A stretch of 64,000 nt of DNA, taken from assembly GCA_002914845.1 (NCBI GenBank), contig JXTC01000097.1, positions 277,748 to 341,747 on the forward strand, given 5' to 3'. The stretch comes from Trema orientale. Taxonomy: Eukaryota > Streptophyta > Magnoliopsida > Rosales > Cannabaceae. The first letter of the stretch is position 1. Each line of letters opens with the position of its first letter. Of this stretch, positions 11,490-23,600 are shown one piece after another. The notes beneath the pieces are model-generated. The model ran no database searches. It was given only the letters and a program-made list of their open reading frames with translations, and was not told the origin of the DNA. The position numbers and the translations under genes were made by a program.

Positions 11490-13063
11490 AATATCAACCT
11501 TCAGCATTGTCTAATATTTTTCTTAACGTATTGTTTGGTTGATTTCCGTAATTTATTTAACTTATTTTTGGTCCCTAAGGATTTTAATGTACTTACTAAC
11601 TTCTTTTTTTATTTGCCTGGGGATTTAGTTACTAACCTCAACTAGCTGCAAACAAAGATCCTAAGAAATATTTGTTTTGTGCAAATCAATGGTTATATAT
11701 AATAATGCCCATTCTTTCGTAGTTTACAATGTGAATATGTGATATATGTTATGCAGAAAAGTAATCTGTATTTTCTTGTAGTAACCATCAAAATAATCCC
11801 CATATAATGAACAGATCATACACACTTCACTAATCATCATGGTCTCCGTCCGCGAGAAGTGAGGCTTCCGAGCTAGCTTGTTTGGCTGTTTCCTCTTAAT
11901 ATTGATAATAATAAATAATAAGAAGAAGACATAAATTATGGTAGAAAAATCGGGGCTCAACAAATATTAATTCAAGGCACAGACTTGGGCCTGCGCGGAG
12001 AGTACATGAAGCAGTGTATGAAAAAAATGACACATCTTTTTGGGCTGACCTTAGCAGGCCGGTTTTGATTATTGCTTCATAGAGCACCAAAAGCGGAAAA
12101 ATCAAAGTGGGATTGTCTTTCATGAGCAACTTGGGAATTGCTGAAGCTAGTTACACTAAAATTGCTTCGTACATTTTCCTTTTTAAAAAAAAAATTTGAA
12201 GATCCAGTGGCCAGGTTACAAAATAACAAAAGTACTCATAGTATCGCATGTATTAGAACCGATCGACAGAAAAAGGTTCATTAATACATAGTTTTTCTGG
12301 AAAATATGCTCCTTATACTAATTACTGCTCCTATCACAAAAACATATTGTTATAGAAAATCTAAAGTCCTTTTCTTCGTTCATTCAAGTGTTACAGTGTA
12401 ATAGTATTTAACTTCAAGTGTGTCTATTAAAATTACAATAAAGAATAGCTTTGGTGTGCTTTTGAATGTATAATATTAAGAAATATGCGTCAAAGAAATG
12501 AACATCTAATTCTCTTGACTTTTGCCGAAAAAAGCGTTACACTTTCGCATATTGCAACAAAAATTAATTAAGGCGCAGAGTTTGGAGTGAGTTTGTCCTT
12601 TTTTTTTTTCAAAGGTGCGGAGAAGTTATTCTATTCTTTTCTCATTTCTTTCTGCTATTTTTTTTTTCTTTCGAAGGGTCATTTCTTTCTTCTTATTTTC
12701 TCTTTTTTCCCTCTTTCCGACCGTGTCACACCAGAATCAACGAGTATAAACAGGTTGTTAAGTCAAAGGGTACTGATGGTGCTCTTTCCATTATAAAGAG
12801 TATGGAGAAGCCGCGTGATATTCCCCTTGAGAATATATACACGTGCAAAGTGAGTTCGTATGGATTGACTGCATCCTAATGCTCTCTCTCGGTGGGCAAG
12901 TTAATAGCTGAGCCATATAATGGAAAGAGTTTGTATATCTAGGTCAGTAGTCATTGGCAAGAAAATATGGTCCACTCCACTTTGTTAGTGACTTAGCCAT
13001 AGTACACGTTTATGGCAGTGTAAAGAAGTGGTCGCCCAAATATGATATATATATATATAATTA
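11490..13063. other. Intergenic DNA with no supported gene
   Basis: I see only short A/T-rich open frames, with no domain, splice or family signal. A (TA)n run is at about 13046. Confidence 0.5.
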
Positions 13064-13265
13064 ACTATTCTTGAATTACATTAAATTATCATTGCATATC
13101 ATCCCCCACTTAATAATATGCTATAATTATGCCCTAGAAAGTAGAAAGTTTAATTAGTGGAATGGTGCTCATTATCCAACTAGGTAATTAGTGAAACACT
13201 ATACTAATTACATAGCTAGGGAGAAAGAGCAGTATCTGAAACAATCATCTTATAGTTTGTCCATT
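13064..13265 (+). repeat. Copy 2 of the ~190-bp segmental duplication
   Basis: Co-linear with 8054-8240, same orientation, with extra short insertions (for example around 13110-13160). The second half shares GTAATTAGTGAAACA-type words and a TTATAGT(C)TGT end. Confidence 0.7.
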
Positions 13266-13913
13266 TTCTTGATATCTATATCTGTCTAAGTAAAGATATA
13301 TTAGGGGACAAAGCTACAAGAAAAGCTAAAGTACTCGTTACAAGAACTTAGATTCGGAAAAAGAAGTGTAGTAAATGGAGATTTTCAATTGTAGTCTCAG
13401 TCACTCCACGGCCCAAGATCACCTAAGTGACCAATATGGCAAGATAAGAAGTGGGATGTGCTAACCACGATAGGGACTTCTGAAAAAGTCTAATCATGAT
13501 TCAATTCAGCAGTACTGGATATCCACGAGAACTTTAGGCACGTTTTTCCTACTTAAGTACTTTTCTTTTATAAGACAAGAGAAAAGATAAATAATTTGTG
13601 ATTCTATGATCTCATAATCATTTACTGACGAATTGCCATTTATGTGTATATATATATATATATTGAATAACACATGACAAAACCAGAATAAAAGCCAACC
13701 GTACTGATAATTAAGGAAACACGTGTCTAGCATTTTATACGTTTATGTAATAATTATATATGTTGTTTATATACTTGAAAAAAAATGTAAACTGCTGACA
13801 TAAGAGAGAAAAAAAAAAGGGAAAAAAAAATAATGCTAACTGTGAGATACCTTATGAGTAATGACACAAAACATTAGTGCATAGCAGTATAGGAAACATC
13901 ATGGCCATTGCCA

Positions 13914-14089
13914 TTTTTTTTTTTTTCATGGACCATATCATTTTCAATAAGCAATCTTGTATTGCTAAAAGAAATTGCACGTGGCCAATTAAAAGCACTT
14001 TTTTTTTTTTTTTTTTTCATGGACCATATCATTTTCAATAAGCAATCTTGTATTGCTAAAAGAAATTGCACGTGGCCAATTAAAAGCAC
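13914..14089 (+). repeat. Near-identical 91-bp tandem duplication
   Basis: The 72 bases starting CATGGACCATATCATTTTC are repeated exactly at 13927-13998 and 14018-14089. Each copy is preceded by a T run (13 and 19 bases). The identity outside the homopolymer implies a recent slippage or unequal-exchange event. Confidence 0.93.
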
Positions 14090-14099
14090 GCAAATTTGC

Positions 14100-16083
14100 A
14101 AATCCTTCCGAGTCCATACGTTCTTAAAGGTATATAAACTTAAGTGGGATGCCATATGGTCCACGATCATTACGTCTACTCCACCATTTGAGAAGTTATG
14201 ATGGATGTTAATTGTTAGCGCATAATTATGACATGCCATATTCTTTTTTGAAGTGCTCAGCAGCTCAAGTATATAATATCTACTCGATTTCAAAAAAAAA
14301 AAAGAAGTTATATAATATCTACTATGCTTTATTTCGTTGCTAAATAATAACAACAAAAACACTGAAGTATGCACCTCTTCAAACTTTACAAGTAATTCTT
14401 CCAACAAAACAAGTTTTCATCCGAAGAGCAAACAAGTTTGCTTTGTTGCTCCTCATTCATAATTTCATTAGCGGGAGAGAATTGTATTTATCTATTGTTT
14501 TTCATTAATTTATATGTTTGTCCAAGTCTCTCTTTTATTTGTGAGAGTGTACTTGAGTATAGTTTAGATGTCTAACTCATAATTGGACTTTTTCATCGTA
14601 ATTTGATTATTTTTATATTTTTTTTGTTCTCATTTTCCGTGTACTATTTATCATAATTTGACAAAATATGCTCTTAGGTTGACACTGCTTTGTAAGGTGA
14701 AGAAATTTACCAAGTCTTTCTGATATACTAACTGGGTTTATTTGAATGATATGACTAACTTTTCTTTTTTTTAAAAAAATAAATCAAAAGTATGCAATTT
14801 CGCTATAGTAGTCAGACTACTCTCTGATAATTAACTTGCAATATATATTAGCACCCGTACATAAAATCTTTTTGCAGGGATTCAGGGAAACCAGTCTTCA
14901 AATTCATTTCGTAATTAAGCTTTTGGTTCTTCAAATTTTGCGAGTTTTCCTCAACTCGTGATGGAAAGAATCTTCTTGTATTGCAACCACAAAAGGCTTT
15001 TGGTTGTACATGCAATTATGATGTGGAAAAAAAAAGTTGGTGGACATAATGTTGTTTTGTCCTCTAGAAAAAATGCACATACAATATGGACAATAACGAG
15101 TCAACAAGATCAATCAACTAAATAGTTGATATTAATAAAGGATACATTTGGAAAAAGAAACTACATTTTATAATAAATAAATAAATAAAATTGCTCCTTC
15201 GGATAGGAATAAATTATGAGAGATGAGACTGATCACCGTTTATTATATCAATCTCACTTAGACTCTGTTTGGAACCCAAAAGTTGGGTGGATAAAAAATT
15301 ACGAAGGAAAAATCAAGGAAAAAAAAAGCGGAAAATATTTTCCCAAAATTTTATAAAGCTTCTATTTTGAAACTTTTCTTTTTCTAATTAATTTGTCGAA
15401 TGTGTATATACTAAACAATGACATCAAATCTAACTCCCACACTTTTTTGAGAATTTTTCCCATCGATTTTTGTTCGAATCCAAACAAGAGAAAATAGAAT
15501 CTTTAGGAATTTTTTTTTTTCCTTCCAAAAATCCAGGTTTCAAACATGGCTTTCGGAATCGAAGCAAATCGACTATATCTATTTTCTTAGTCTCATTTTT
15601 TTTTTTCTTTCACCCAATTCCACATCCAATTGAATATATAGTAAAAATTAATTAAAAAAAAACATAAATTCGTAAATTCCTATTGGTGGCTTCTCTTTCG
15701 AAAATGATGTGTGTACAGAATTTACTGGGCAGATACACTTCTAAAGAAGGCAAAATGGACAAACGATCCAAGTCCTACCGGGTTAACTTTCAATAGTTCT
15801 CTATCCATATCATGAAGTTTATTAATATCATCTTAGAGAAACAAACTGCAATATCCCCAAATGTGCATGGTACGTTCGTATCTAACCGACCAACCTTGGA
15901 AACGAATACCGGAATTTTATACGTATCAAATAACATATTACGCTAATCATGAAAAAATAGAAGGTCTGATCACTTATACGAGAAAAGTTACAATACAATA
16001 TGTAAGATTAATGCACTTCATGAATTCTGTCTCAATTTCTCAAGCTAATATTCTGTTTCAACTTAATATATATATATATGAAT
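14100..16083. other. Intergenic DNA with no supported gene
   Basis: Only chance frames are present. A stretch at 15250-15480 has GACTCTGTTTGGAACCC and a loose inverted counterpart (GAATCCAAACAAGAG), possibly a degraded hAT- or Harbinger-type MITE. The evidence is too weak for a separate entry. Confidence 0.45.
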
Positions 16084-16307
16084 CCAATAGGTATTTTTTT
16101 TTTACATATGTATCAATTTGGCCAATGAAAATTTTTTTTTTTTTCACATTTTTTTATATTAAAAAATAAGAGAGAGAAATAGCATTAATGATGCACGTCT
16201 TTTCATGCACATCATTATAGCCGTTGGATCACCATTAGATGATAATCCAACGGCTAAAAAAAAAATACCTACACATAGGTAAAAAAAAAAAATACCTACT
16301 GGATTGG
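16084..16307 (+). mobile_element. MITE family C, copy 1
   Basis: About 224 bp with terminal inverted repeats CCAATAGGTATTTTTTTT and AAATACCTACTGGATTGG. An internal palindrome (AGCCGTTGGATC...GATAATCCAACGGCT) would form a hairpin. It is one of three copies within 1 kb and is noncoding. Confidence 0.75.
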
Positions 16308-16328
16308 CAATCTATATATATATGGTTG

Positions 16329-16557
16329 CCAATTTAATAGGTATTTTTTTTAACCTATATGTATGTATTTTTTTTTAGCCGTTGGATCATCATCTAACAA
16401 TGATCCAACGGCTATAATGAAGTATACGAAAAGACGTGCATTATTAATATTATTTCTATCCTTTATTTTTATTATAAAAAAATATGCATGATAAATTTTC
16501 ATTGACCAAAATAATACCTATATATGAGTAAGAGAAAAAAAATACCTACTGGATTGG
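16329..16557 (-). mobile_element. MITE family C, copy 2 (inverted)
   Basis: Same family as 16084-16307 but in reverse orientation. The CCGTTGGATC/GATCCAACGG palindrome now lies near the left end, and the AAGACGTGCATTATTAAT words follow on the right. The 21-base spacer to copy 1 makes the pair a long inverted repeat. Confidence 0.75.
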
Positions 16558-16879
16558 TGCCATATATATCTTATTTTCTATCTAATCTAATTAGATTTTG
16601 ACACATCATTCAAAGTTTGTACTTAATTAACTAGTAAAAATACATAGAATTTGTGATGATGTGTTACGTTCCTTTCCCTTGTGCTTTTTCGCTTGTAGAT
16701 GAGCAGATGTGTCTCCTGGCGAGGGATCTTTGATCTGCTGCATTTTTCTCTTTTATTTTGATATATATGTTATATTATGTATCGTGTCAAACTCTACTAA
16801 TCCATTAATTAACTTCTATATATATACATATATATATCGAGTCCTATGTGCTAAAACAAGTGAATATAATATATGGGTA

Positions 16880-17098
16880 CGAATTTAGTAGGTATTTTTT
16901 TTTAATTTATACATAGATATCGTTTTAGCTAATTAAAATTAATCATGCACATTTTTTTATAATAAAAAATAGTATTAATAATACACGTCCTTTAATGTAT
17001 ATCATTATAATCATTAGATCACTGTTAAATGATGATCCAATAACTAAAAAAAAATACTTATACACAAGTTAAAAAAAAAAAAATACCTCCTGAATTGG
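16880..17098 (+). mobile_element. MITE family C, copy 3 (diverged)
   Basis: It begins TTTAGTAGGTATTTTTTT and ends AAATACCTCCTGAATTGG, in the orientation of copy 1. The internal palindrome is decayed (ATTAGATCACTGTTAAATGATGATCCAAT split over 17014-17042). Confidence 0.7.
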
Positions 17099-17144
17099 CA
17101 ACCATAATATATAGTTGCCCTTGAAATTAAATAGGGAAGGGAAT

Positions 17145-17301
17145 GCCAACCGAGGTTAACTCAGTTGGTCCAAGATTTGAGGGTTGTGTGTGTGGGTTTG
17201 GGGGGTCAGGGATTCAAACCTTGGTAGTGTGTGTGTCATTTTCCTTTAATTTGTAGTAAGTGGTGGTCATTAGTTAAGACCCACTTAAAAAAAAAAAAAA
17301 A
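17145..17301 (+). mobile_element. tRNA-derived SINE
   Basis: It starts near AACCGAGGTTAACTCAG, with a box-A-like TTAACTCAGTTGG. Box-B-like GGGATTCAAACC lies near 17210 and the element ends in a 15-base A run at 17287-17301. The order and spacing of the RNA polymerase III boxes and the A tail are as expected for a plant SINE. TSDs are not clear. Confidence 0.7.
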
Positions 17302-18128
17302 TGATTATACGGTTCAACTGCCACGAGTAGTAGCGATAATCATTGAAAGACCAAATGGGAAAAACGTGCATTTTAATTTATACTCATGACAATTGAAAAC
17401 CACTTTCGTAAATCTAGGCATTCGGAGTAGTAATGATATTATAATCAGTTTGTCTGTCGCCAACTGTTTAATTTACTCTAGCGACAAATCAGACATTTTT
17501 TTTTTTTTTTGGGTTTTTTTGGTCAAACCAAACATTCCTACGTATATATCACTGGTACCTACAGCCCATTGATAATGCGCTGACAATGAAAATGAGCCGA
17601 TAAACAAGGAGTTACATCATCATAATTGAGGAGGGACTAATTGACGCTGATTTACATCCAATAACTATATTCGTTTTGTCAATTAAATGTCTAATTCTTT
17701 ACTAATGAGAGCAATAATTTGAAAACAAATTAAGAATTTATAGTAGTTTATTGTAAAATCTATTTACGCTTTCAGTTATTTCAAAATTTTCACTATAAAT
17801 TAAAAAAAAAAAAATCAGTTAAGAAAAATTTCACTTATCACGCTTCTTGCCTCCTAGATTCTGCGATTTCTCTTAATATGATTCTTTATATATTAAGAAA
17901 ATTAGGACAACCAATTATAAATTAACATTTTAGGAGTACAACTTAAGCGGACCACATATCTATCTATATCAATAATTAGAGAGAGATCGTAAATATTGAT
18001 TGGCATGAATTTTACAGAGCCATTATCACACAAACCATAACACTCATCACGTACAATGTGAGCTAATTAATGAAGTAGTTGAGTACTTTTGTTAGTAGTT
18101 CACACCAAAGTTAAAGCATATTAATTAA
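17302..18128. other. 3' flank of the lipase gene
   Basis: No gene is supported. The part nearest 18128 should contain the 3'UTR of the minus-strand lipase gene. Confidence 0.5.
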
Positions 18129-19757
18129 TTAAGCTGTCCCCAACTGATGTGAACCACTACTACTCCCATTAACATAATTAAGTACTTTCTCAAGGTGCAC
18201 CGCCATATCCGGCGGGTGGCCCTCCAGCCTCGGCCGCTCCGGCAACACCCACCGCCCGTCGCTGTTCCTCACCATCCCTTTATTCTCGTCCTGCCGCCAA
18301 TTCGGGGGCACGCCGTACTCTCCCCTCAGGAGATCACAGTTCTTGTTCACAAGCGCTATGTCCCTCTTGGTCACCAGCCTGAACCTCCTCCCCTTCCCGT
18401 GGTACCCGTCCACCAGGTGCAAGTGGGCCTCCAGATTATGGGCCGAGCCCGGGTCCTTCGTGGGCTTCAGGAACGGGCTCCGCGTGTGGTCCAGCGCGAG
18501 CTCCACCCCAACGTGGGCGTAGCTCCACGGGAACGAGATCGCTTCCTCTATGTACTTCTGGAACTGGTCGAGCTTCTCGTTCGCGATTATTCCGGGCACG
18601 GTGGGGACCACGTCGTGGACGTTGACCAGCCTCAGGACTTTGACCCCGAGCTCATCGCACCGCTCCTTGAACTTTAGGTTCCCCACTCGCGGCCCCGCGA
18701 ATGAGTACACCGTGACGGGGATTCTGGGCCGTCCAACGGCGTCGTTGAGCCCCACTTCGGCTATGTCGTACGCGCTTATCAGGGCCAGGGCCGCGCCTAG
18801 GCTGTGCCCGGTTACGGTGATGCTGATCTCTTCTCCCTCGTAGTACTCCAGGAGGCGCTTCACCTCCGCGAGTACCTGCTCACGCGCGGAGAAGGAGCAG
18901 TACTTGCAGCCCTTCTCTTTCTTGGTGTAGAGGTCGTAGAACCCGGACTCCATCTTGACCGTCGGATCGGGTCCGAACTCCGCGGGGCGGAGGATGTCCT
19001 TGAGGTCGCAGATCCACTCGAGGTACGTGACGGTTCCCCGCCACGCGATGAGGATGTCGCGGCGGCCCAGGCGGGCGGCCTCGGACTCGTCCGTCGAAAC
19101 GGCCACGTAGCCCATCCAGTTGGCGTGCGTGCTCCACACGCTGCTCATCTTCGACTTCTGGAAGAAGTTGGGGAGGTTGATGTTGGACGTGGCGTAGAGG
19201 TAGCGGCTGATGTCGTAGCCGCGGTGGGCCATGTCGAGGCGCTCGAAGAAGTGGGCCCCCTGGTATTTGCAGGTGCCGCAGTACTTGGAGTGGGGGTCAA
19301 AGTCAAAGGAGTCGTAGCAGGCCTGGGCGAACTCGCCGTAGCGGATTATTTCCCTCCGTAGGTGGGAGTTCAAGGGGTCCAGGAGGCCTTCCCAGTCGTT
19401 GGCTCCTTGAATCTCTCTCCAGATTTGGCTCAGTGGCCTCTCGTCCTCGTGGTAAACGAGGGCCGTCTGATCGTCATGATGATCATGATCATCATGGTGA
19501 TTATAATCATGGTGATCATGATCATGGGCCTCGGCCTCGTCCAAATGATCAGGGCTCAAAAGGGTTTCCGCTCTTGAGACTGATGATGATTTGCATGTGA
19601 TTTTGAAAGGTGTAGTCGTAGTGGTACTAGTTTTGGTTACTATACTGAGGTTTTGATACCTTGGGAAGAGGGTTTTAGATGAGTTGAGTGGTATAAGGGT
19701 GGAGGGAATATGATATTGGATCATGGTTTTGTTAAGGGGGAGTGATAAAGAAGCCAT
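18129..19757 (-). CDS. PLA1-Igamma: Phospholipase A1, class I gamma type, chloroplastic
   Basis: A single-exon 542-residue class-3 lipase that should hydrolyse the sn-1 acyl group of plastid glycerolipids, a family linked to galactolipid turnover and jasmonate precursors. Residues 1-60 are Ser/Thr-rich and look like a transit peptide. Residues 78-96 form an unusual His/Asp tract. The catalytic fold follows: WMGYVAVSTDE, DILIAWRGT (oxyanion region) and GHSLG at 317-321 with nucleophile Ser319. The acid Asp382 lies in HDVVPTVPG, and the catalytic His is in the HNLEAHLHLVDGYHG block (440-454). The wording around WSTHANWMGYVAV matches the I-gamma branch better than I-beta or DAD1; this is from memory of the family. 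Intronless structure and full length are typical. The coding GC is much higher than the flanks. Confidence 0.93.
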   Translation of the reverse strand: MASLSLPLNKTMIQYHIPSTLIPLNSSKTLFPRYQNLSIVTKTSTTTTTPFKITCKSSSVSRAETLLSPDHLDEAEAHDHDHHDYNHHDDHDHHDDQTALVYHEDERPLSQIWREIQGANDWEGLLDPLNSHLRREIIRYGEFAQACYDSFDFDPHSKYCGTCKYQGAHFFERLDMAHRGYDISRYLYATSNINLPNFFQKSKMSSVWSTHANWMGYVAVSTDESEAARLGRRDILIAWRGTVTYLEWICDLKDILRPAEFGPDPTVKMESGFYDLYTKKEKGCKYCSFSAREQVLAEVKRLLEYYEGEEISITVTGHSLGAALALISAYDIAEVGLNDAVGRPRIPVTVYSFAGPRVGNLKFKERCDELGVKVLRLVNVHDVVPTVPGIIANEKLDQFQKYIEEAISFPWSYAHVGVELALDHTRSPFLKPTKDPGSAHNLEAHLHLVDGYHGKGRRFRLVTKRDIALVNKNCDLLRGEYGVPPNWRQDENKGMVRNSDGRWVLPERPRLEGHPPDMAVHLEKVLNYVNGSSSGSHQLGTA

Positions 19758-20066
19758 GAAAAGCTTCTTTCTTTTCTTTTCTGGTTTCGGTGAGAGCTTA
19801 ACTAGCTAGATCAGAAAGAAAAATATGGAGAGATAGTACGAAAAAATACTATATGATATATCAAATCAGTGACGATGAGAGAGATAAAATGGGTTCGTCA
19901 GAAATAGCATGGACGTGGTTAGCGTACAATAGAAAGCACCACATATATTATATATATATATATATGTATGGGAGAACCATAGTGTACATACAGATATTGA
20001 AAGGTTTCAATTGAATAATGATTCATGAGCTACCACTATCAGATGTTTTTCCCTTTTTATTTAATT
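19758..20066 (-). promoter_or_regulatory. Upstream region of the lipase gene
   Basis: About 310 bases upstream of the lipase start lie before the assembly gap. A TA-rich run at 19949-19965 is the only TATA-like candidate on the minus strand. Other promoter parts may be in the gap. Confidence 0.35.
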
Positions 20067-20639
20067 NNNNNNNNNNNNNNNNNNNNNNNNNNNNNNNNNN
20101 NNNNNNNNNNNNNNNNNNNNNNNNNNNNNNNNNNNNNNNNNNNNNNNNNNNNNNNNNNNNNNNNNNNNNNNNNNNNNNNNNNNNNNNNNNNNNNNNNNNN
20201 NNNNNNNNNNNNNNNNNNNNNNNNNNNNNNNNNNNNNNNNNNNNNNNNNNNNNNNNNNNNNNNNNNNNNNNNNNNNNNNNNNNNNNNNNNNNNNNNNNNN
20301 NNNNNNNNNNNNNNNNNNNNNNNNNNNNNNNNNNNNNNNNNNNNNNNNNNNNNNNNNNNNNNNNNNNNNNNNNNNNNNNNNNNNNNNNNNNNNNNNNNNN
20401 NNNNNNNNNNNNNNNNNNNNNNNNNNNNNNNNNNNNNNNNNNNNNNNNNNNNNNNNNNNNNNNNNNNNNNNNNNNNNNNNNNNNNNNNNNNNNNNNNNNN
20501 NNNNNNNNNNNNNNNNNNNNNNNNNNNNNNNNNNNNNNNNNNNNNNNNNNNNNNNNNNNNNNNNNNNNNNNNNNNNNNNNNNNNNNNNNNNNNNNNNNNN
20601 NNNNNNNNNNNNNNNNNNNNNNNNNNNNNNNNNNNNNNN
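20067..20639. other. Assembly gap (N)
   Basis: 573 consecutive N. Any open frame across it is meaningless. Confidence 1.
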
Positions 20640-23600
20640 TAGAATATTTTGAGCTCATCATTCTTATCACCATACGTTTGGCTAATGTGAACAGACCCCA
20701 CGATTTTAAGTGTATTAAATTATAATTAATAGGAAGAAGGATTTAACATCAACCAGTAAAATTCCCTCTTACTATATATATAATTTCAATAATATATATT
20801 TGTCATTTTTCAATATGGTCGTCGTGGTTATCTTATTATCAAAAACCTCTAGCTATCATTGGATTCTGCCCGTGTGTCAATCTAACAGATAGTACAACTA
20901 GTAATTTCGTTCTTAGCAGCACCTGCATCAAGTGAAAAGTACACGTGATAGTTCGATCAAAGAGAAAACTAGAGTAATGATAAATCTTAGTTAATTGCAC
21001 ATGAACTTCGGAGGGACAGATTATTATTAGATCATCAGCTAGATTTTTCAGTAAATCTATTATATTGGTGTGAAAAATAAGTTGTAATAAGTGACTAAGC
21101 TTGAGTAGTACTATAGTAATTAGCATTCATAACGTTACATATATATATATATATCATATATGCTAGGAAATTTCAATCAGCATCATATATAATGTAGCTG
21201 GGAAGAATTTAAACCATGTTCTACACAACAAACGCCAGGAGAATCTGGAACCCGCTCCTTAGTGCCGTAACAAAAGCACAGGTATAGCTAGTAGTAGTGA
21301 AGTCAGATATCATTAATTAGGGAGTGAATTTGCATTTTATCTTGATAATGGCAGACATGTCTAAAGTACCTTTTTTTTGGCTGCTGGAACTAAGTTGTCT
21401 GGTTTTATTATGTATTATTATCGTTTTTAATATCACTCTTATTATTATCATTATTTTGCTAGAATGTCTAGGCCAATCGTTGTTTCGGGAGTTGAAAAGG
21501 TCCAGATATTTTTTTCCCTACTTTGTTTGGTACATGCGACCATGATTTGATATTCAGATTGTTTATCCTAAACTCATATTTGATGTTAATTTAGAATTAA
21601 GATAAATAATCTACAACTCTAAAATAGTTTCATGCGAGTGAGATAATTTATCTCTTTTAAAAGTGTTGGATCAATAATCAGATAATTTATCTTATTTAAA
21701 AATATGAGATCAATAATCTCATACTCAAAAGTGGTGAGACCCACATCTATTTCAAATTTCAAAACTAGTAAGTCCTACCTTACGAATACTTTTTATATTT
21801 TTAAGACTTAAACTAATCTAAAATAAATTTATCACACATTTTATGAAAATTAGGTCTCACATTATAATAATAATCCTAATCCAATCCAATACTACACCAA
21901 ACATATAATAGTATTTAATTAACCAATGTAATCTATTATAATCCAATCTGATGCTATAATAAAATAGTACCAAATGCACCCTAAAAAGATTTTTGTTCAT
22001 CTTGTTTTTAGATACCTACTAGCGTTAGTCGCGACAGATGTATTTAGGCCGTCAATTTGTGTGGAACTCACGTAGGTCCTATTATGGGTCTACAAAAATG
22101 AATAGCCCAAATGCGTCATTCACGACTGATACTAGCAAAATTCTTGTTTCTAATTACACTAGTAAACTCATTATTATTCGTACCTTTTTCTTTCTATCTT
22201 TCTATTTTTAATAGTATTATTAGTAGTACTCAATCTATAGTACCAATTGTCAGACTAAGCTTGACTTCTTATCATATTTGGAGTGATAGAAAATAATTTG
22301 GAATATACTCCGGTATAGTAATTACATGTATATGAACACCTTTAAATTTATGGGTGGGTCTCACATTTTTTTATATTTAGTGGTTGATGCAGTATTCTTT
22401 AGTTATTTTCTCATAAGAAAGAGAAAATAGGAATAAAAATTAGATTTAGGCTTAGATTTTTGTAAGAATAAAAATATCTTTTAGATTAATTAATTTCATA
22501 AGAAAAAAAAAATTCTTTAGACTGATAAATTAATAGGGGTGATAATTCATGTTGTCATGTCGTATTTGTGACATATCAAGACATATGTATAACGAATAAT
22601 TACCGAATTCGAACACGACACATATATTATCTGTGTTAGCATTTGTAAACCTAGACACAATACACCACATCAATAGGTTAATCATGAACTATACGTTTAA
22701 CAAATTATTTAAACAAGTCGTATTCAGGTTATGTCTAACCTGACTTGCTAACCTATTTACTAGTTAGTCCATTAACTAAACTTAATTTAATATGTTAATA
22801 CAAAACATATCCAATTGAGTTCAACCTAACATACCCTATTAACCTGTTAAGTTTAGGATGTTAACTTATTTCACAGTTTTGATATAATTTAATATAGTCT
22901 TTTGACTCATCTAACATGTTCATTATAACTAATCAACTATAATTACTCAAATAAATATAATATACAGTTTAAAGTTTAAAATTGAAATAAAATTTTCACG
23001 TTTCAATACATAAAACATCACAAAGAAATCTTAAATCTCAACGCACGTAATATAATACCAAGTATCGAAAAAAATTTAATCGTGTTAAATTTGTCAATTT
23101 TGGGTTTAACATGCTAACCTAATTTTAACATGTTATTTAATCATCTGTTTTGACATGTACTTGTTTAAGACAAACTCGAATCTGTTAACTTCATACGAGT
23201 TTCTAGCCGTGTTATTGTGTCGTGACTTGAATTGTTATCTTGTAAATTAACACATATTTTAACCCTAGTCTAATTTAGTATTGTAAAGCTGACATTCAAA
23301 AAAATAAAATTACGTATAATCTAAATATAAAACTAAATAAGTACATCCGACGAAAAACAAAATGGGGCTAATGATTTTATTTTCTCTTGTTTAGATTATA
23401 AAACTTTTTAGGACAAATTTGAGGTAAATTTAATATAATTTTAGAGTATTTAGAATTTCTATAAATTGAATGAAAAAAAAATTCTAAAGAAAAGTTTATG
23501 GAGCTTTAGGAATATGTTTGCCTTTTTCTTTTTTCTTTGGAAAAAATACAAGTTCTAAATAGAGCCTAAAAATGAAGAAAAATCTTACACAAATATTTTT

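Larger units (their letters stand above)
9045..11490. repeat. Composite repeat region bounded by short inverted words
   Basis: The left side has CACGTGATACCAAGGACAAAA. The right side, read in reverse, has GTATCACGTAAGGACAAAAA near 11460-11490. Between 9080 and 9320 there is a degenerate series of GAAATTT-GGGAAA words, and similar words occur near 11390-11460. A retroelement-like fragment (9460-10130) and a fold-back repeat (10680-11075) lie between. This may be one old element with later insertions, but the boundaries are weak. Confidence 0.35.

Noticed and set aside
13900..14090. CRISPR-like direct repeats
   Set aside because: Only two adjacent copies with a T-run spacer in a plant genome; it is a simple tandem duplication.
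18195..19577. Open frames of 70-185 codons on the plus strand opposite the lipase gene, and a minus-frame shadow at 18880-19137
   Set aside because: GC-rich coding DNA leaves antisense frames open; none resembles a protein family.
20018..20725. Long open frames across the N gap
   Set aside because: They consist of X residues from unknown bases.
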